Source: Bradyrhizobium sp. AUGA SZCCT0158
Lineage (GTDB): Bacteria > Pseudomonadota > Alphaproteobacteria > Rhizobiales > Xanthobacteraceae
Length of the DNA stretch: 43,464 nt
Assembly: GCF_018130065.1 (NCBI RefSeq)
Contig: NZ_JAFCME010000044.1
Span: 1 to 43,464, forward strand
Reading direction: 5' to 3'
A program made the position numbers and the translations under genes. Shown piece after piece: positions 23,013 to 32,438 of this stretch. Below the pieces are notes generated by a model. That model was not told the DNA's origin. It did no database searches and was given only the letters and a program-made list of their open reading frames with translations. Position 1 is the stretch's first letter; the number at the start of each line of letters is the position of its first letter.

Positions 23013-24347
23013 CTATCTGTCGTGCTCGATGACTTTGAGGCCGCCCATATAGGGCTGCAGCACGTCGGGCACTGCAATCGATCCATCCTGTTGCTGATAG
23101 GTTTCCATGACAGCAATCAGCGCGCGGCCGACCGCAGTGCCGGAGCCGTTCAGCGTATGCACGAAACGCGGCTTGCCATCGGGCCCGCGATAGCGCGCAT
23201 CCATGCGCCGCGCCTGGAAATCGCCGCACACCGAACAGCTGGAGATTTCGCGAAAAGCACCGCCGTCGCCCTGCCCCGGCATCCACACTTCGATGTCGTA
23301 GGTTTTCTGCGCGGAGAAACCCATGTCGCCCGCACACAGCGTCATGACACGATAATGCAGATCGAGGCGGCGCAATACTTCTTCAGCACAGGAGAGCATG
23401 CGCTCGTGCTCGTCCTTGCTCGCCTCCGGTGTGGTGATCGAGACCAGTTCGACTTTTGTGAATTGATGCTGGCGGATCATGCCTCGGGTATCACGGCCGG
23501 CGGCACCTGCCTCCGCACGGAAACACGGCGTCAGCGCCGAAAGACGCATCGGCAATTCCTTGTCGTCGACAATGGATTCGCGGACAAGGTTGGTCAGCGA
23601 TACTTCGGCCGTGGGAATGAGGCCAAGACGTTCAGTCTTTAGGCGGCCATCATCCGGAGCCGCCAGCAGCTCGCCCTTGATCGCCCAGAACTGATCATCC
23701 TCGAATTTCGGCAATTGCCCGGTGCCGAACATCACGTCGTCGCGCACCAATAGCGGCGGATTGATCTCGGTGTAGCCATGTTCGTTGGTGTGGAGATCGA
23801 GCATGAATTGACCGATCGCACGCTCCAGCCGCGCGAGGCCTTTTTTCAGCACGACAAAACGCGCGCCGGAGAGTTTCGCTGCCGTCTCGAAATCCATATA
23901 GCCGAGCGCGCCGCCGAGATCGTCATGCGGCTTCGGCGCGAAACCGTAGGTGCGCGCCTTGCCGAACACCTGACGCTGCACATTGCCGAGCTCGTCAACA
24001 CCGTCGGGCACTTCGTCGAGCGGCAGGTTCGGGATCGCGGCCAACTCTTTGGCGAGTTCGTCGTCCGCCGTCTTTGCCGCGGCTTCGAGCTCCGGCATCG
24101 TGGTCTTGAGTTCGGCGACCTCGGCCATCAACTTCGATGCACGCGCCTCGTCCTTTGCCTTCTTGGCGTCGCCGATTTCCTTCGAGGCCGCATTGCGCCT
24201 AGCCTGCGCCTGTTCGGATGCCAGGATTGCCGCGCGGCGCTTTTCGTCGATCGCCAGCAGCGACGGCGACAGCGGCGCCAGGCCACGGCGCTTCAGTCCG
24301 GCGTCGAATGCTTGCGGGTTATCGCGGATCGATTTGATGTCGTGCAT
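23013..24347 (-). CDS. serS: Seryl-tRNA synthetase
   Basis: A 444-residue class II aminoacyl-tRNA synthetase that charges tRNA-Ser (and tRNA-Sec where present). The N-terminal coiled-coil arm that grips the tRNA long variable arm covers about residues 30-110 (EQAQARRNAASKEIGDAKKA). Class II motif 2 is FRAEAGAAGRDTRGMIRQHQ and motif 3 is NGSGTAVGRALIAVME. The EISSCSVCGDFQARRM block is typical of SerRS. It lies between tatC and the proline-rich protein gene. Confidence 0.97.
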   Translation of the reverse strand: MHDIKSIRDNPQAFDAGLKRRGLAPLSPSLLAIDEKRRAAILASEQAQARRNAASKEIGDAKKAKDEARASKLMAEVAELKTTMPELEAAAKTADDELAKELAAIPNLPLDEVPDGVDELGNVQRQVFGKARTYGFAPKPHDDLGGALGYMDFETAAKLSGARFVVLKKGLARLERAIGQFMLDLHTNEHGYTEINPPLLVRDDVMFGTGQLPKFEDDQFWAIKGELLAAPDDGRLKTERLGLIPTAEVSLTNLVRESIVDDKELPMRLSALTPCFRAEAGAAGRDTRGMIRQHQFTKVELVSITTPEASKDEHERMLSCAEEVLRRLDLHYRVMTLCAGDMGFSAQKTYDIEVWMPGQGDGGAFREISSCSVCGDFQARRMDARYRGPDGKPRFVHTLNGSGTAVGRALIAVMETYQQQDGSIAVPDVLQPYMGGLKVIEHDR

Positions 24348-24428
24348 GGCGGATCATTCCTGAATCGTGCCGGTGAAGGCGCGCATCCAGTAACCCGAAT
24401 GGACGGCTTTTGGAACAGCGAAGCGGCC

Positions 24429-25253
24429 CTACTCCGCCGGATTGGCCGCGGGCGGCGGGGTCGCGGAGGGTGGCGTACCGGTTGCGGCCTTGGCTGCGGC
24501 GACCCGCTTCTCCACCAGGGCGACCGCGAGGATCGAGCCTTCGTAGAGGACCATCAAGGGCAGCGCGAGCGAGGCCTGGCTCAGCACGTCCGGCGGCGTC
24601 AGGACGGCCGCGATGACGAAGGCGACCACGATGAAATAGCGCCGCTTTTCGCGCAGCTGCTGCGCGGTGAGGATGCCGATCCGGCCCAATAGCGTCAGGA
24701 TGACCGGCAGCTGGAACGCGATGCCGAAGGCAAAGATCAGCGACATCATCAGCGACAGATATTCGCCGACCTTCGGCAACAACTGGATCTGCGCGGTCTC
24801 ATCGCCGCCGGACTGCTGCATGCCGAGCGAGAAGCGCACCAGCATCGGCAGCACGATGAAATAGACCAGGAGCGAGCCGAGCACGAAGAAGAACGGGGTC
24901 GCCACCAGGTACGGCAGGAACGCGCCGCGCTCGTGCTTGTAAAGCCCGGGCGCCACGAATTTGTAGATCTGCGTCGCGATGATCGGGAACGAAATGAAGC
25001 CGGCGCCGAACAGCGCGAGCTTCAGCTGCGTGAGGAAATATTCCAGCAGCGCCGTGTAGATGAACTTCGAATTCTCGGGGCCGGCGATCCAGACGAACGG
25101 CCACACCAGCACGTTGTAGATCTGCTTGGCGAAGAAGAAGCAGAAGATGAAGGCGATACCGAACGCCAGCAGCGCCTTGATCAGCCGCGAGCGCAGCTCG
25201 ATCAAATGGTCCATCAGCGGCGCTTTGCTGGCCTCGATGTCTTCGTCGCTCAT
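24429..25253 (-). CDS. tatC: Sec-independent translocase TatC
   Basis: A 274-residue membrane protein with six helices, the receptor for twin-arginine signals. Conserved parts include the N-terminal APLMDHLIELRSRLIKAL, the first periplasmic loop, FKFVAPGLYKHE-like IYKFVAPGLYKHER, and the later FGIAFQLPVIL. It ends in an alanine-proline tail. Its start overlaps the tatB stop (ATGA). A Tat-signal protein is encoded at 5165. Confidence 0.96.
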   Translation of the reverse strand: MSDEDIEASKAPLMDHLIELRSRLIKALLAFGIAFIFCFFFAKQIYNVLVWPFVWIAGPENSKFIYTALLEYFLTQLKLALFGAGFISFPIIATQIYKFVAPGLYKHERGAFLPYLVATPFFFVLGSLLVYFIVLPMLVRFSLGMQQSGGDETAQIQLLPKVGEYLSLMMSLIFAFGIAFQLPVILTLLGRIGILTAQQLREKRRYFIVVAFVIAAVLTPPDVLSQASLALPLMVLYEGSILAVALVEKRVAAAKAATGTPPSATPPPAANPAE

Positions 25254-25768
25254 GACGCTTTGGCGTCCTTGAGAATGTCCGGCGCCGCTGGCGCGATGTC
25301 CTGTGACGCGGCCTGAGCTTCGCGGGTGATGATCAGCGGCTCGGAGACCGCCTGATGGGTTTCGGCCTCGACGAACGTCTCGGCCGTCGGGGCGGCCGGC
25401 GTGGTCGGTGCGACGATTTCGGGCGTCACGGTTTCCCCGATCGAGGTCTCCACCTGCGAGTTGACGGGCTTGTCGATGTCCCCGATCTGCAGGGCGTCAC
25501 CGACGTCCTTTTGCAGCGAGGTGATCAGACCGGTGGGAGACATGCCTGTCGCGACGTCCTTGACCTCGTCAAAACTCTTCTTGAGGTCGGCCATTTCGGC
25601 CTCGCGCATCGCTTCCTGGAACTGGCCCTGGAATTCGCTAGCCATCTTGCGGGCCTTGCCCATCCATTGCCCGACCATGCGCAGCACGCCCGGCAGCTCT
25701 TTCGGGCCGATGGCGATCAGCGCGACAACCGCGATGACGACCAGTTCACTCCACCCGATGTCGAACAT
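25250..25768 (-). CDS. tatB: Sec-independent translocase TatB
   Basis: A 172-residue protein with one N-terminal helix (residues 5-21, GWSELVVIAVVALIAIGPKE) followed by the hinge GPKELPGVLR and an amphipathic helix. E8 in the first helix is typical of TatB. The rest is an acidic, threonine- and alanine-rich tail of low conservation. TatB forms the signal-peptide-binding complex with TatC. Overlaps tatC by four bases. Confidence 0.95.
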   Translation of the reverse strand: MFDIGWSELVVIAVVALIAIGPKELPGVLRMVGQWMGKARKMASEFQGQFQEAMREAEMADLKKSFDEVKDVATGMSPTGLITSLQKDVGDALQIGDIDKPVNSQVETSIGETVTPEIVAPTTPAAPTAETFVEAETHQAVSEPLIITREAQAASQDIAPAAPDILKDAKAS

Positions 25769-25922
25769 GAAAATTTCCGCTTACGCGACCCCGCCCTACC
25801 CAAATCTCCATAGCAAGATTTTGGGGCGGCCCGCGTCTTTTCTCAACCGGCGTCCATGACTTCAATAGGCCATGGCTTCACCGGACACCGGTCCGCGCCC
25901 GACGGCGCCTACAACTAAACCG

Positions 25923-26162
25923 TCAAACAGCCTTGCTGCCGACATCGGTGCGGGCCGCCGTCGGCGCCGCATTGTGATCGATGGTCTTGGTCGGCTCGAC
26001 CGCGGGCTTTTCCGCAGGCTTGTCATCGTCCTGCAAGCCTTTCTTGAAGGACTTGATGCCCTGCGCGACGTCGCCCATCAGGTCCGAAATCTTGCCGCGG
26101 CCGAACAACAGCAGGACCACTGCGATCACGACGATCCAGTGCCAAATGCTAAGCGAACCCAT
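25923..26162 (-). CDS. tatA: Sec-independent translocase TatA
   Basis: A 79-residue pore-forming Tat subunit. The membrane helix is MGSLSIWHWIVVIAVVLLLF, followed by the FGRGKISDL hinge and amphipathic GDVAQGIKSFKKGLQDD. The FG pair at the hinge is conserved in TatA. An upstream ATG at 26177 exists, but the ribosome site TGGAGGG lies just after it and seven bases before the ATG at 26162, so I use 26162. It is first in tatA-tatB-tatC, with 154 bases before tatB. Confidence 0.95.
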   Translation of the reverse strand: MGSLSIWHWIVVIAVVLLLFGRGKISDLMGDVAQGIKSFKKGLQDDDKPAEKPAVEPTKTIDHNAAPTAARTDVGSKAV

Positions 26163-26326
26163 CCTGCAACCCTCCAAAAGAGACGGCCGGCATCCGGCCC
26201 AAGCTTTGCCGGAAGGTAGGCCCGGGAGGTGTCAAAAACAAGGACCCAGGCCGCGGCAAATCGCTGTCGCGACTACGGATTATTGCTACCGTTAATCCGG
26301 TTTCGAGGACTGAACGGCCCCTAGCG

Positions 26327-26353
26327 GAACAGGCCCCGAACCGGGGCCCGTTC
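26327..26353. other. Long hairpin between scpB and tatA
   Basis: GAAC-A-GGCCCCG pairs with CGGGGCC-C-GTTC around a three-base loop: eleven pairs with one mismatch. It lies 41-67 bases after the scpB stop. A second perfect hairpin, CCCTAGC...GCTAGGG at 26392-26409, spans the scpB stop codon. Neither has a U-tract in the scpB direction. They may terminate or process the scpB transcript before tatA. Confidence 0.45.
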
Positions 26354-26393
26354 TACTTTGCATGGGGTTGTTTTCGATATTTTTGTCCACGCC

Positions 26394-27125
26394 CTAGCTT
26401 TCGCTAGGGGTCTCGGGCTCGGCCGCCGGCGCCAGCAGGAGTTCCAGGGTGTCGCCGGCATCCAGCGGGTCCTCGTCCTCTCGCAGCGCCACGTCGTCCG
26501 ACGGGGTCGGAACGCTGAAGCCGGACGGCAGCCGCGAATCCAGCAGGCCGGTGCCTTTCAGCTCTTCCAGGCCCGGCAGATCGCCGAGTGCTTCGAGGCT
26601 GAACTGCGACAGGAACCCGTCGGTGGTGCCGAACGTCAACGGCCGGCCCGGCGTCTTGCGGCGGCCGCGGGGACGGATCCAACCGGTCTCCAGCAACACA
26701 TCCAGCGTGCCCTTGGAGGTGATCACGCCGCGGATTTCCTCGATCTCGGCGCGCGTCACCGGCTGGTGGTAGGCGATGATCGCGAGCACCTCGATGGCCG
26801 CGCGCGACAGCCGCCGCGTTTCCGTGCTCTCCCGCGTCATCAGCCACGACAGATCGCCGGCGGTGCGGAACGTCCACTTGTTCGCGACCCGCACCAGATT
26901 GACGCCGCGCGTGGCGTATTCCGCCTGCAGTTGCGCCAAAGCGACCTTGACATCGACACCGTCTGGCATCCGCTTGGCCAGCGCCGCCTGATCGACCGGC
27001 TCGGCGGAGGCAAACAACAGCGCTTCCAGCAGCCGCAATTCTTCGGGCCTCGCTTCGGGCTCGTTCGTGGGATCGACGGAATGTTCCTCGGCTTCTTCCA
27101 TGCGCTTTTCCGCGAGGCTCGCCAT
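26394..27125 (-). CDS. scpB: Segregation and condensation protein B
   Basis: A 243-residue kleisin-interacting subunit of the SMC-ScpAB condensin. It has tandem winged-helix domains: LRLLEALLFASAEPVDQAAL opens the first, and AAIEVLAIIAYHQPVTRAEI plus IRGVITSKGTLDVLLETGWI form the second. The C-terminal tail is acidic and unstructured. I start at the ATG at 27125 because AAGGAGA lies eight bases upstream; the ATG at 27146 precedes that ribosome site. It follows scpA by 21 bases. Confidence 0.94.
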   Translation of the reverse strand: MASLAEKRMEEAEEHSVDPTNEPEARPEELRLLEALLFASAEPVDQAALAKRMPDGVDVKVALAQLQAEYATRGVNLVRVANKWTFRTAGDLSWLMTRESTETRRLSRAAIEVLAIIAYHQPVTRAEIEEIRGVITSKGTLDVLLETGWIRPRGRRKTPGRPLTFGTTDGFLSQFSLEALGDLPGLEELKGTGLLDSRLPSGFSVPTPSDDVALREDEDPLDAGDTLELLLAPAAEPETPSES

Positions 27126-27146
27126 GGCTAGGTCTCCTTCTTCCAC

Positions 27147-27977
27147 TTACTCGACCGAGAGATCCGAAGCGGACATCGCTCCGGACGCTTGCGGCTGACG
27201 CTTACGAAAATACAGCGGCGCGAACGCCTCTTTCTGATTCAGTTCCATCTCGCCTTCCCGCACCAGCTCGAGCGCGGCGGCAAAGGTGGAGGCAAATACC
27301 GTCGCCTTCTGCGAGGGATCGACAACATAACTGAGGAGAAATTCGTCGAGGCAGCTCCAGTCCTCGGCCATGCCGACCAGCCGCTCCAGCGAGGCGCGCG
27401 CTTCCGACAGCGACCACACCGTGCGCTTGGCCAGATGCACCGTTGCCAGCACCTTCTGTTGACGCTGCGTGGCATAGGCCGTGAGCAGGTCGTATAGCGT
27501 CGCGGTGAATTTGGGGTGGCGGATTTCCGCGATCGATTCCGGATTGCCGCGCGGGAAAATATCGCGCTGGAACTGCGGCCGGTTCATCAGCCGGTTGGCC
27601 GCCTCGCGGATGGCTTCCAGCCGGCGCAGCCGGTTGGCGAGCGCGGTCGCCATTTCCTCGGCGCTCGGGCCGTCGGGCGTCGCCGGCTCCGGCAGCAGCA
27701 GCCGCGATTTCAGGAACGCCAGCCAGGCCGCCATCACCAGATAGTCGGCCGCGAGCTCGAGGCGGATCTTTCGCGCCGCCTCGATGAAGACGAGATACTG
27801 GTCGGCCAGCGCCAGGATGGAAATTTTGGACAGGTCGACCTTCTGTTGCCGCGCCAGCGTCAGCAACAGGTCGAGCGGACCCTCATAGCCCTCGACGTCG
27901 ACAACCAGCGAGGGCTCGCTGTCGGTGCCGTCAGCGGCGGGCCGTCCGGTCTCAAACGATAGAATCTCCGCGGTCAT
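27147..27977 (-). CDS. scpA: Segregation and condensation protein A
   Basis: A 276-residue kleisin subunit of the SMC condensin. The conserved N-terminal part is GYEGPLDLLLTLARQQKVDL, followed by AADYLVMAAWLAFLKSRLLL, which docks on the SMC neck. The C-terminal winged helix includes RREGEMELNQKEAFAPLYF-like sequence ending in basic residues. Its start overlaps the nagZ stop (ATGA). nagZ-scpA-scpB is a conserved alphaproteobacterial gene order. Confidence 0.94.
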   Translation of the reverse strand: MTAEILSFETGRPAADGTDSEPSLVVDVEGYEGPLDLLLTLARQQKVDLSKISILALADQYLVFIEAARKIRLELAADYLVMAAWLAFLKSRLLLPEPATPDGPSAEEMATALANRLRRLEAIREAANRLMNRPQFQRDIFPRGNPESIAEIRHPKFTATLYDLLTAYATQRQQKVLATVHLAKRTVWSLSEARASLERLVGMAEDWSCLDEFLLSYVVDPSQKATVFASTFAAALELVREGEMELNQKEAFAPLYFRKRQPQASGAMSASDLSVE

Positions 27978-28996
27978 ACCGTCCCTACCCGATCCATCAA
28001 CGCGTCCAGTTCAGCCCGCGCCGCCTGCCGGTTGAGCGGCAGCGGCGCCTTTCGCGAGGCCAGCGCCCGGTTGGCGCGATTGAGGGCCTCGCCCGTCAGT
28101 TCCGGCGTCTCGGCTGCGACATCGCGCATCTCGTCGAGCTTGCCATTGCAATGCAAAACCATGTCGCAGCCGGCGTTGACGATGGCTCGGGTCCGCTCGG
28201 CGATCGATCCCGCCAACGCATTCATGGACACGTCATCACTCATCAACAAACCCTGGAACCCGATTACGCCGCGAATCACCTGCCGGATGATTGTCGCAGA
28301 AGTCGTCGCCGGATGGACGGGGTCTAGCGCGCTAAACACAACATGTGCGGTCATCGCCATCGGCAGGTCCGCCAGCGGTTGGAAGGCGGCAAAATCGATC
28401 CGATCGAGCTCTTCCCTCGTCGAATCAACCGTTGGCAGCCGAAAATGACTGTCCGCTGTGGCCCTTCCATGGCCGGGAATGTGCTTCAGGACCGGCAACA
28501 CCCCGCCCTGCTCCAGCCCCTCGGTGACGGCGCGGGCGATCGCGGCCACTTTGCCCGGCTCGGTTCCATAGGCCCGGTTGCCAATGACGGCGTCGGCCCC
28601 CGCAACCGGCACGTCCGCCAGTGGCAGGCAGTCCACCGTGATTCCGAGGTCGATCAGGTCGGCTGCGATCAGCCGTGAGCTCAAACGGGCGGCCTTGAAT
28701 CCCAGTTGAGGGTCGATGTCGTACAGCGCCCCAAAGACGGCGCCTGGCGGATAGACCGGCCAATGCGGCGGTCCGAGCCGCTGCACCCGCCCGCCTTCCT
28801 GGTCGATCAGGACGGGCGCATCGGCGTTTCCGACCAAATTGCGCAATTCGCCAACCAGCGAAGCAACTTGCGCGGGGGTCTCAATGTTGCGTTTGAATAG
28901 GATAAAGCCCCATGGCAGCTCGGCACGGATAAACGCGCGCTCGTCAGCGCTCAATTCCAGTCCGGATATGCCTGTGATGAATGCGCGGCTGCTCAT
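27974..28996 (-). CDS. nagZ: Beta-N-acetylhexosaminidase NagZ
   Basis: A 340-residue glycoside hydrolase family 3 enzyme that removes GlcNAc from anhydro-muropeptides during cell-wall recycling in the cytoplasm. The signature is VLKHIPGHGRATADSH at about residues 168-183, whose D-S-H contains the catalytic His/Asp pair. The nucleophile aspartate is in GLLMSDDVSMNAL at about residue 254. LIDQEGGRVQRL is another family block. No signal peptide, as expected. It could process products of the transglycosylase at 8261. Starts 47 bases after the SPOR gene. Confidence 0.95.
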   Translation of the reverse strand: MSSRAFITGISGLELSADERAFIRAELPWGFILFKRNIETPAQVASLVGELRNLVGNADAPVLIDQEGGRVQRLGPPHWPVYPPGAVFGALYDIDPQLGFKAARLSSRLIAADLIDLGITVDCLPLADVPVAGADAVIGNRAYGTEPGKVAAIARAVTEGLEQGGVLPVLKHIPGHGRATADSHFRLPTVDSTREELDRIDFAAFQPLADLPMAMTAHVVFSALDPVHPATTSATIIRQVIRGVIGFQGLLMSDDVSMNALAGSIAERTRAIVNAGCDMVLHCNGKLDEMRDVAAETPELTGEALNRANRALASRKAPLPLNRQAARAELDALMDRVGTV

Positions 28997-29043
28997 GGGG
29001 GCCGATTAGGCCCCTCACAGCTCCCGGGTCAAGGAAACGGCCG

Positions 29044-30501
29044 TTAATTCCTGAGGATGACGCACTGTCCGCCGGCGGTTTTCAGGTTGCCGCACAGCTG
29101 CGCCGCCTCCTCCTGAGAACCAAACGGTCCGACCATCGAGCGGTAAACGACGCCCTTGTCGCCGAGATCCGCCCGCCTGATCGAAGCCGAACGTGTCCCC
29201 AGCACGGATGGATACTTGCCCTGCAGCGCCCGGTAGGACGCCAGTGCATCAGCCTCGTTCTTCTGCGAGGAGACCTGAACGAGATATCCGACGCCGGAGG
29301 GCGCGGCCTGCGCCTGACCGGTTGCCGCTACACGGGTGGGCGCCGGATCGGGCGCTGCGCCGCCTTGCGGCGTCAGCGCGAGCGGGCCATTGGCGCTGGC
29401 GTTGGCGGATGACGGGTTGCGCGGCGCGGCCGGAGCTGGCGCCGGTGCGGCCGTACGGGCAGCCGGCGCCGGCTTTGCCTGTGCAACCCCTGCAGGAACG
29501 CCACCATTATCGGCGTCGCCCTTTACGGCAAGGGTCTTGACCTTGCGCGGTTCGTTGTTCGGCAGGGAGCCGTTCGCGGCGGTCGCCGGCGGCGGAGCGG
29601 CCGGAGAGACGCTTGCGACCGAGGGCGGGCTGCCATTCGGGTTCAGCGGCGGAAACACCACGCGCGGACCGGACCTGGAGTTGACATCGACCGGAGCCTC
29701 TTCACGCGAAACGATCTTTTCGCCGCCATCGCCGGGCACCATGCGGTCCGGTGTCTTGGCAGCGGCACCATCGCCCGGCGTCGCCATGACCTTGGTCGGG
29801 CTGTTGTCGGCCTTGATGATCGGCGGCTCGCCGCTGCGGGGTGAGCCGACATAGGTTCGGTAGGCGAAGGCAGCCCCCGTCCCGACCACGGCCAGCGCCA
29901 GCACCGCGGCGACCGTAATCAGGCCGTTGCTGCGCTTGCGCGGCGGCTCCGGCTCTTCCTCGTAATCGCTCTGATAGGCGTAGGGATCATCCGGAAAGGC
30001 CGGATCACGTGCATATTCATGCTGCCCTGATTCCAGCTGGCCATACAGCGCGTCGTCATACCGCGAGGGATCCACCGGCTGCTCGTCCGCGTATTGCTGC
30101 GCCGGCGCGTGATGGTCCTGTTCATGTGCCGCCGGCTGCTGAGCCGCGTAGCGGTGCAAGGGATGCACTGGGCTCGGCTGGTAATCCGGCTCCGGCTCTT
30201 CGTATTCCTGCTGCGGTGGCAGTGGCGGCGCATCGTGCCTGGCGCGCTGCATCCATGGCGGCGGGCCCGCGGCTACACCGACCTCTTCCTCGTCCACGGC
30301 GTCGTGTTGCGGTCGCACGTTGGCCCGCGACTGCAGTGGGTGCGGGGTCTTGGCACCGCTGCTAAACGGATCGGACTGCCCGATCAGCCGCGCCAGCTCC
30401 GCCAGCGGATCGCTGTCGCCCCTCGCCGGGGCAGCCGGGTTCGCGCCGCGATCATCGTCGGCGTCCGAAGGAAAAGTTCGTTCCTGGTATCTATCAGCCA
30501 T
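29044..30501 (-). CDS. SPOR domain membrane protein
   Basis: A 485-residue bitopic protein. The first 190 residues are cytoplasmic, acidic, and rich in Pro, Gln, His and Tyr. One membrane helix follows at about 193-215 (ITVAAVLALAVVGTGAAFAY). A long periplasmic Ala-Pro linker comes next, then a SPOR domain in the last 80 residues (GVGYLVQVSSQKNEADAL through QLCGNLKTAGGQC). SPOR domains bind denuded peptidoglycan at the septum, as in FtsN. The layout is FtsN-like, but an FtsN function is not proven. I start at the ATG at 30501 rather than 30534. It lies between argS and nagZ. Confidence 0.88.
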   Translation of the reverse strand: MADRYQERTFPSDADDDRGANPAAPARGDSDPLAELARLIGQSDPFSSGAKTPHPLQSRANVRPQHDAVDEEEVGVAAGPPPWMQRARHDAPPLPPQQEYEEPEPDYQPSPVHPLHRYAAQQPAAHEQDHHAPAQQYADEQPVDPSRYDDALYGQLESGQHEYARDPAFPDDPYAYQSDYEEEPEPPRKRSNGLITVAAVLALAVVGTGAAFAYRTYVGSPRSGEPPIIKADNSPTKVMATPGDGAAAKTPDRMVPGDGGEKIVSREEAPVDVNSRSGPRVVFPPLNPNGSPPSVASVSPAAPPPATAANGSLPNNEPRKVKTLAVKGDADNGGVPAGVAQAKPAPAARTAAPAPAPAAPRNPSSANASANGPLALTPQGGAAPDPAPTRVAATGQAQAAPSGVGYLVQVSSQKNEADALASYRALQGKYPSVLGTRSASIRRADLGDKGVVYRSMVGPFGSQEEAAQLCGNLKTAGGQCVILRN

Positions 30502-30621
30502 CGTGAAGATGCATCCCCTTCGGGACAGCGCCAACCCGCCATGACCATACGAGCCATGAACACGAATTGGCTCCTGCCAGATACCCTCACAATCCCCATT
30601 GCGAGGGCCTATGCCCCTTGC

Positions 30622-32415
30622 CTACCGCATCTCGGTCGGAGCGTGGACGCCGAGAACGGCTAAGCCCGATTCCAGAACCGAGACGACGCCCTGGACCATT
30701 GCCAGTCGCGCCCTCGTAATGTGTGCATCATTAGTGATAATGAAGCGTAAATAGGGCAAATCCCGCCCCTTGGTCCAAAGCGCGTGAAATTCACTCGCGA
30801 GATCATAGAGGTAAAAAGCGATTCGGTGGGGTTCATGCGCCACCGCCGCCGCCTCGATCATCCGGGGATAAAGCGCCAGCTGCTTCAACAGGCTGAGTTC
30901 CGTAGGGTCCGTCAGCCGCTCCACCGCGGCGTCCCCGAGATAGGCCGCCCGGGCGGAATCGCTCTCCGGCAGGTCCGGAAGCATTTCCCGGGCGTTCTTG
31001 AAGATCGAATGGCCGCGGGCGTGGCCGTACTGGACGTAGAACACCGCGTTATCCTTGGACTGCTCGATCACCTTGGCAAGGTCGAAATCCAGCACCGCGT
31101 CGTTCTTGCGGAACAGCATCATGAAGCGCACGGCGTCAGACCCGACCTCGTCGACCACCTCACGCAAGGTGACGAACTCGCCGGAGCGCTTTGACATCTT
31201 CACCGGCTCGCCGTCGCGCAGCAGCTTGACCAGCTGCACGATCTTGACGTCGAGGGCCGCCTTGCCCGAGGTCACGGCCTTCACCGCCGCCTGCATGCGC
31301 TTGATATAACCGCCATGATCGGCGCCGAACACGTCGATCAGGTTGGTGAAGCCGCGATCGAACTTGTTCTTGTGGTTGGCGATGTCGGAGGCGAAATAAG
31401 TATAGCCGCCATCGGACTTGATCAGCGGACGATCGACATCGTCGCCGAATGCGGTGGCCCGAAACAGCGTTTGCTCGCGGTCCTCGTAGTCGTCGACCAC
31501 CTTGCCTTTGGGCGGCGCCAGGCGGCCTTCATAGACATCGCCTTTGGCACGCAGATAGTCGATGGTCTCGGTGACCTTGTTGTTGCCGGTCTCGATCAGC
31601 GAGCGCTCCGAGAAAAACACATCGTGCTTGATGTGCAGCGCCGAGAGATCGCCCTTGATCATCTCCATCATCATGTCGATGGCCTTGAGGCGCACGATCG
31701 GCAACCAGGCGTTTTCCGACATCGCCTTGAGCTTGCCGCCGTATTCGGCGGCCAGCGCCTGCCCAACCGGGACGAGATAATCGCCGGGATAGAGGCCTTC
31801 CGGGATCGCGCCAATGTCCTCGCCGAGCGCTTCCCGGTAACGCAGATACGCGGAGCGGCCGAGCACATCGACCTGCGCGCCGGCGTCGTTGATGTAGTAT
31901 TCGCGCGTGACGTCATAGCCCGCGAAACGCAGCAGGCTGCACAGTGCGTCGCCGAACACGGCGCCCCGGCAATGTCCGACATGCATCGGCCCGGTCGGAT
32001 TGGCCGAGACGTATTCGACATTGACCTTTTCGCCGCCACCAATCGCGCTTTGGCCGTAGGTGACGCCCTCGCGCAGCACGGTGCGCAGCGCGTCCGCCCA
32101 CGCCTCTGGCTTCAGGGTGAGATTGATGAAGCCAGGCCCGGCGACTTCGACGGAAGCGATCAGATCGTCCGCACGCAGCTTTTCGGCGAACTTGTCGGCA
32201 AGATCGCGCGGCTTTGCCTTGGCTTCCTTGGCGAGCACCATCGCGGCATTGGTCGCCATGTCGCCATGGGTCGCATCGCGCGGTGGCTCGACCACCACGC
32301 GGGAGAAATCGATGCCGGCAGGCCAGTTTTCCTCGGCCGCTAGCACGGCACAAATCCTGTGCACGCGCGCAAGCACATCGGCAAAAAGGTGCGGAGAAGT
32401 GGGTTTTTCGGCCAT
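30622..32415 (-). CDS. argS: Arginyl-tRNA synthetase
   Basis: A 597-residue class I synthetase that charges tRNA-Arg. The HIGH-type motif is GPMHVGHCRGAVFGDAL, and the KMSKS-type motif is PVKMSKRSGEFVTLRE. An N-terminal Add1 domain recognises the tRNA D-loop, and the C-terminal DALR anticodon domain includes VFYVQYGHARGHSIFKNA and ends EFHALWTKGRDLPYLRFI. Length is standard. It follows dgt by 23 bases, the usual alphaproteobacterial order. Confidence 0.97.
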   Translation of the reverse strand: MAEKPTSPHLFADVLARVHRICAVLAAEENWPAGIDFSRVVVEPPRDATHGDMATNAAMVLAKEAKAKPRDLADKFAEKLRADDLIASVEVAGPGFINLTLKPEAWADALRTVLREGVTYGQSAIGGGEKVNVEYVSANPTGPMHVGHCRGAVFGDALCSLLRFAGYDVTREYYINDAGAQVDVLGRSAYLRYREALGEDIGAIPEGLYPGDYLVPVGQALAAEYGGKLKAMSENAWLPIVRLKAIDMMMEMIKGDLSALHIKHDVFFSERSLIETGNNKVTETIDYLRAKGDVYEGRLAPPKGKVVDDYEDREQTLFRATAFGDDVDRPLIKSDGGYTYFASDIANHKNKFDRGFTNLIDVFGADHGGYIKRMQAAVKAVTSGKAALDVKIVQLVKLLRDGEPVKMSKRSGEFVTLREVVDEVGSDAVRFMMLFRKNDAVLDFDLAKVIEQSKDNAVFYVQYGHARGHSIFKNAREMLPDLPESDSARAAYLGDAAVERLTDPTELSLLKQLALYPRMIEAAAVAHEPHRIAFYLYDLASEFHALWTKGRDLPYLRFIITNDAHITRARLAMVQGVVSVLESGLAVLGVHAPTEMR

Positions 32416-32438
32416 TTTTTGAAGTCCTCGGCCGCCGC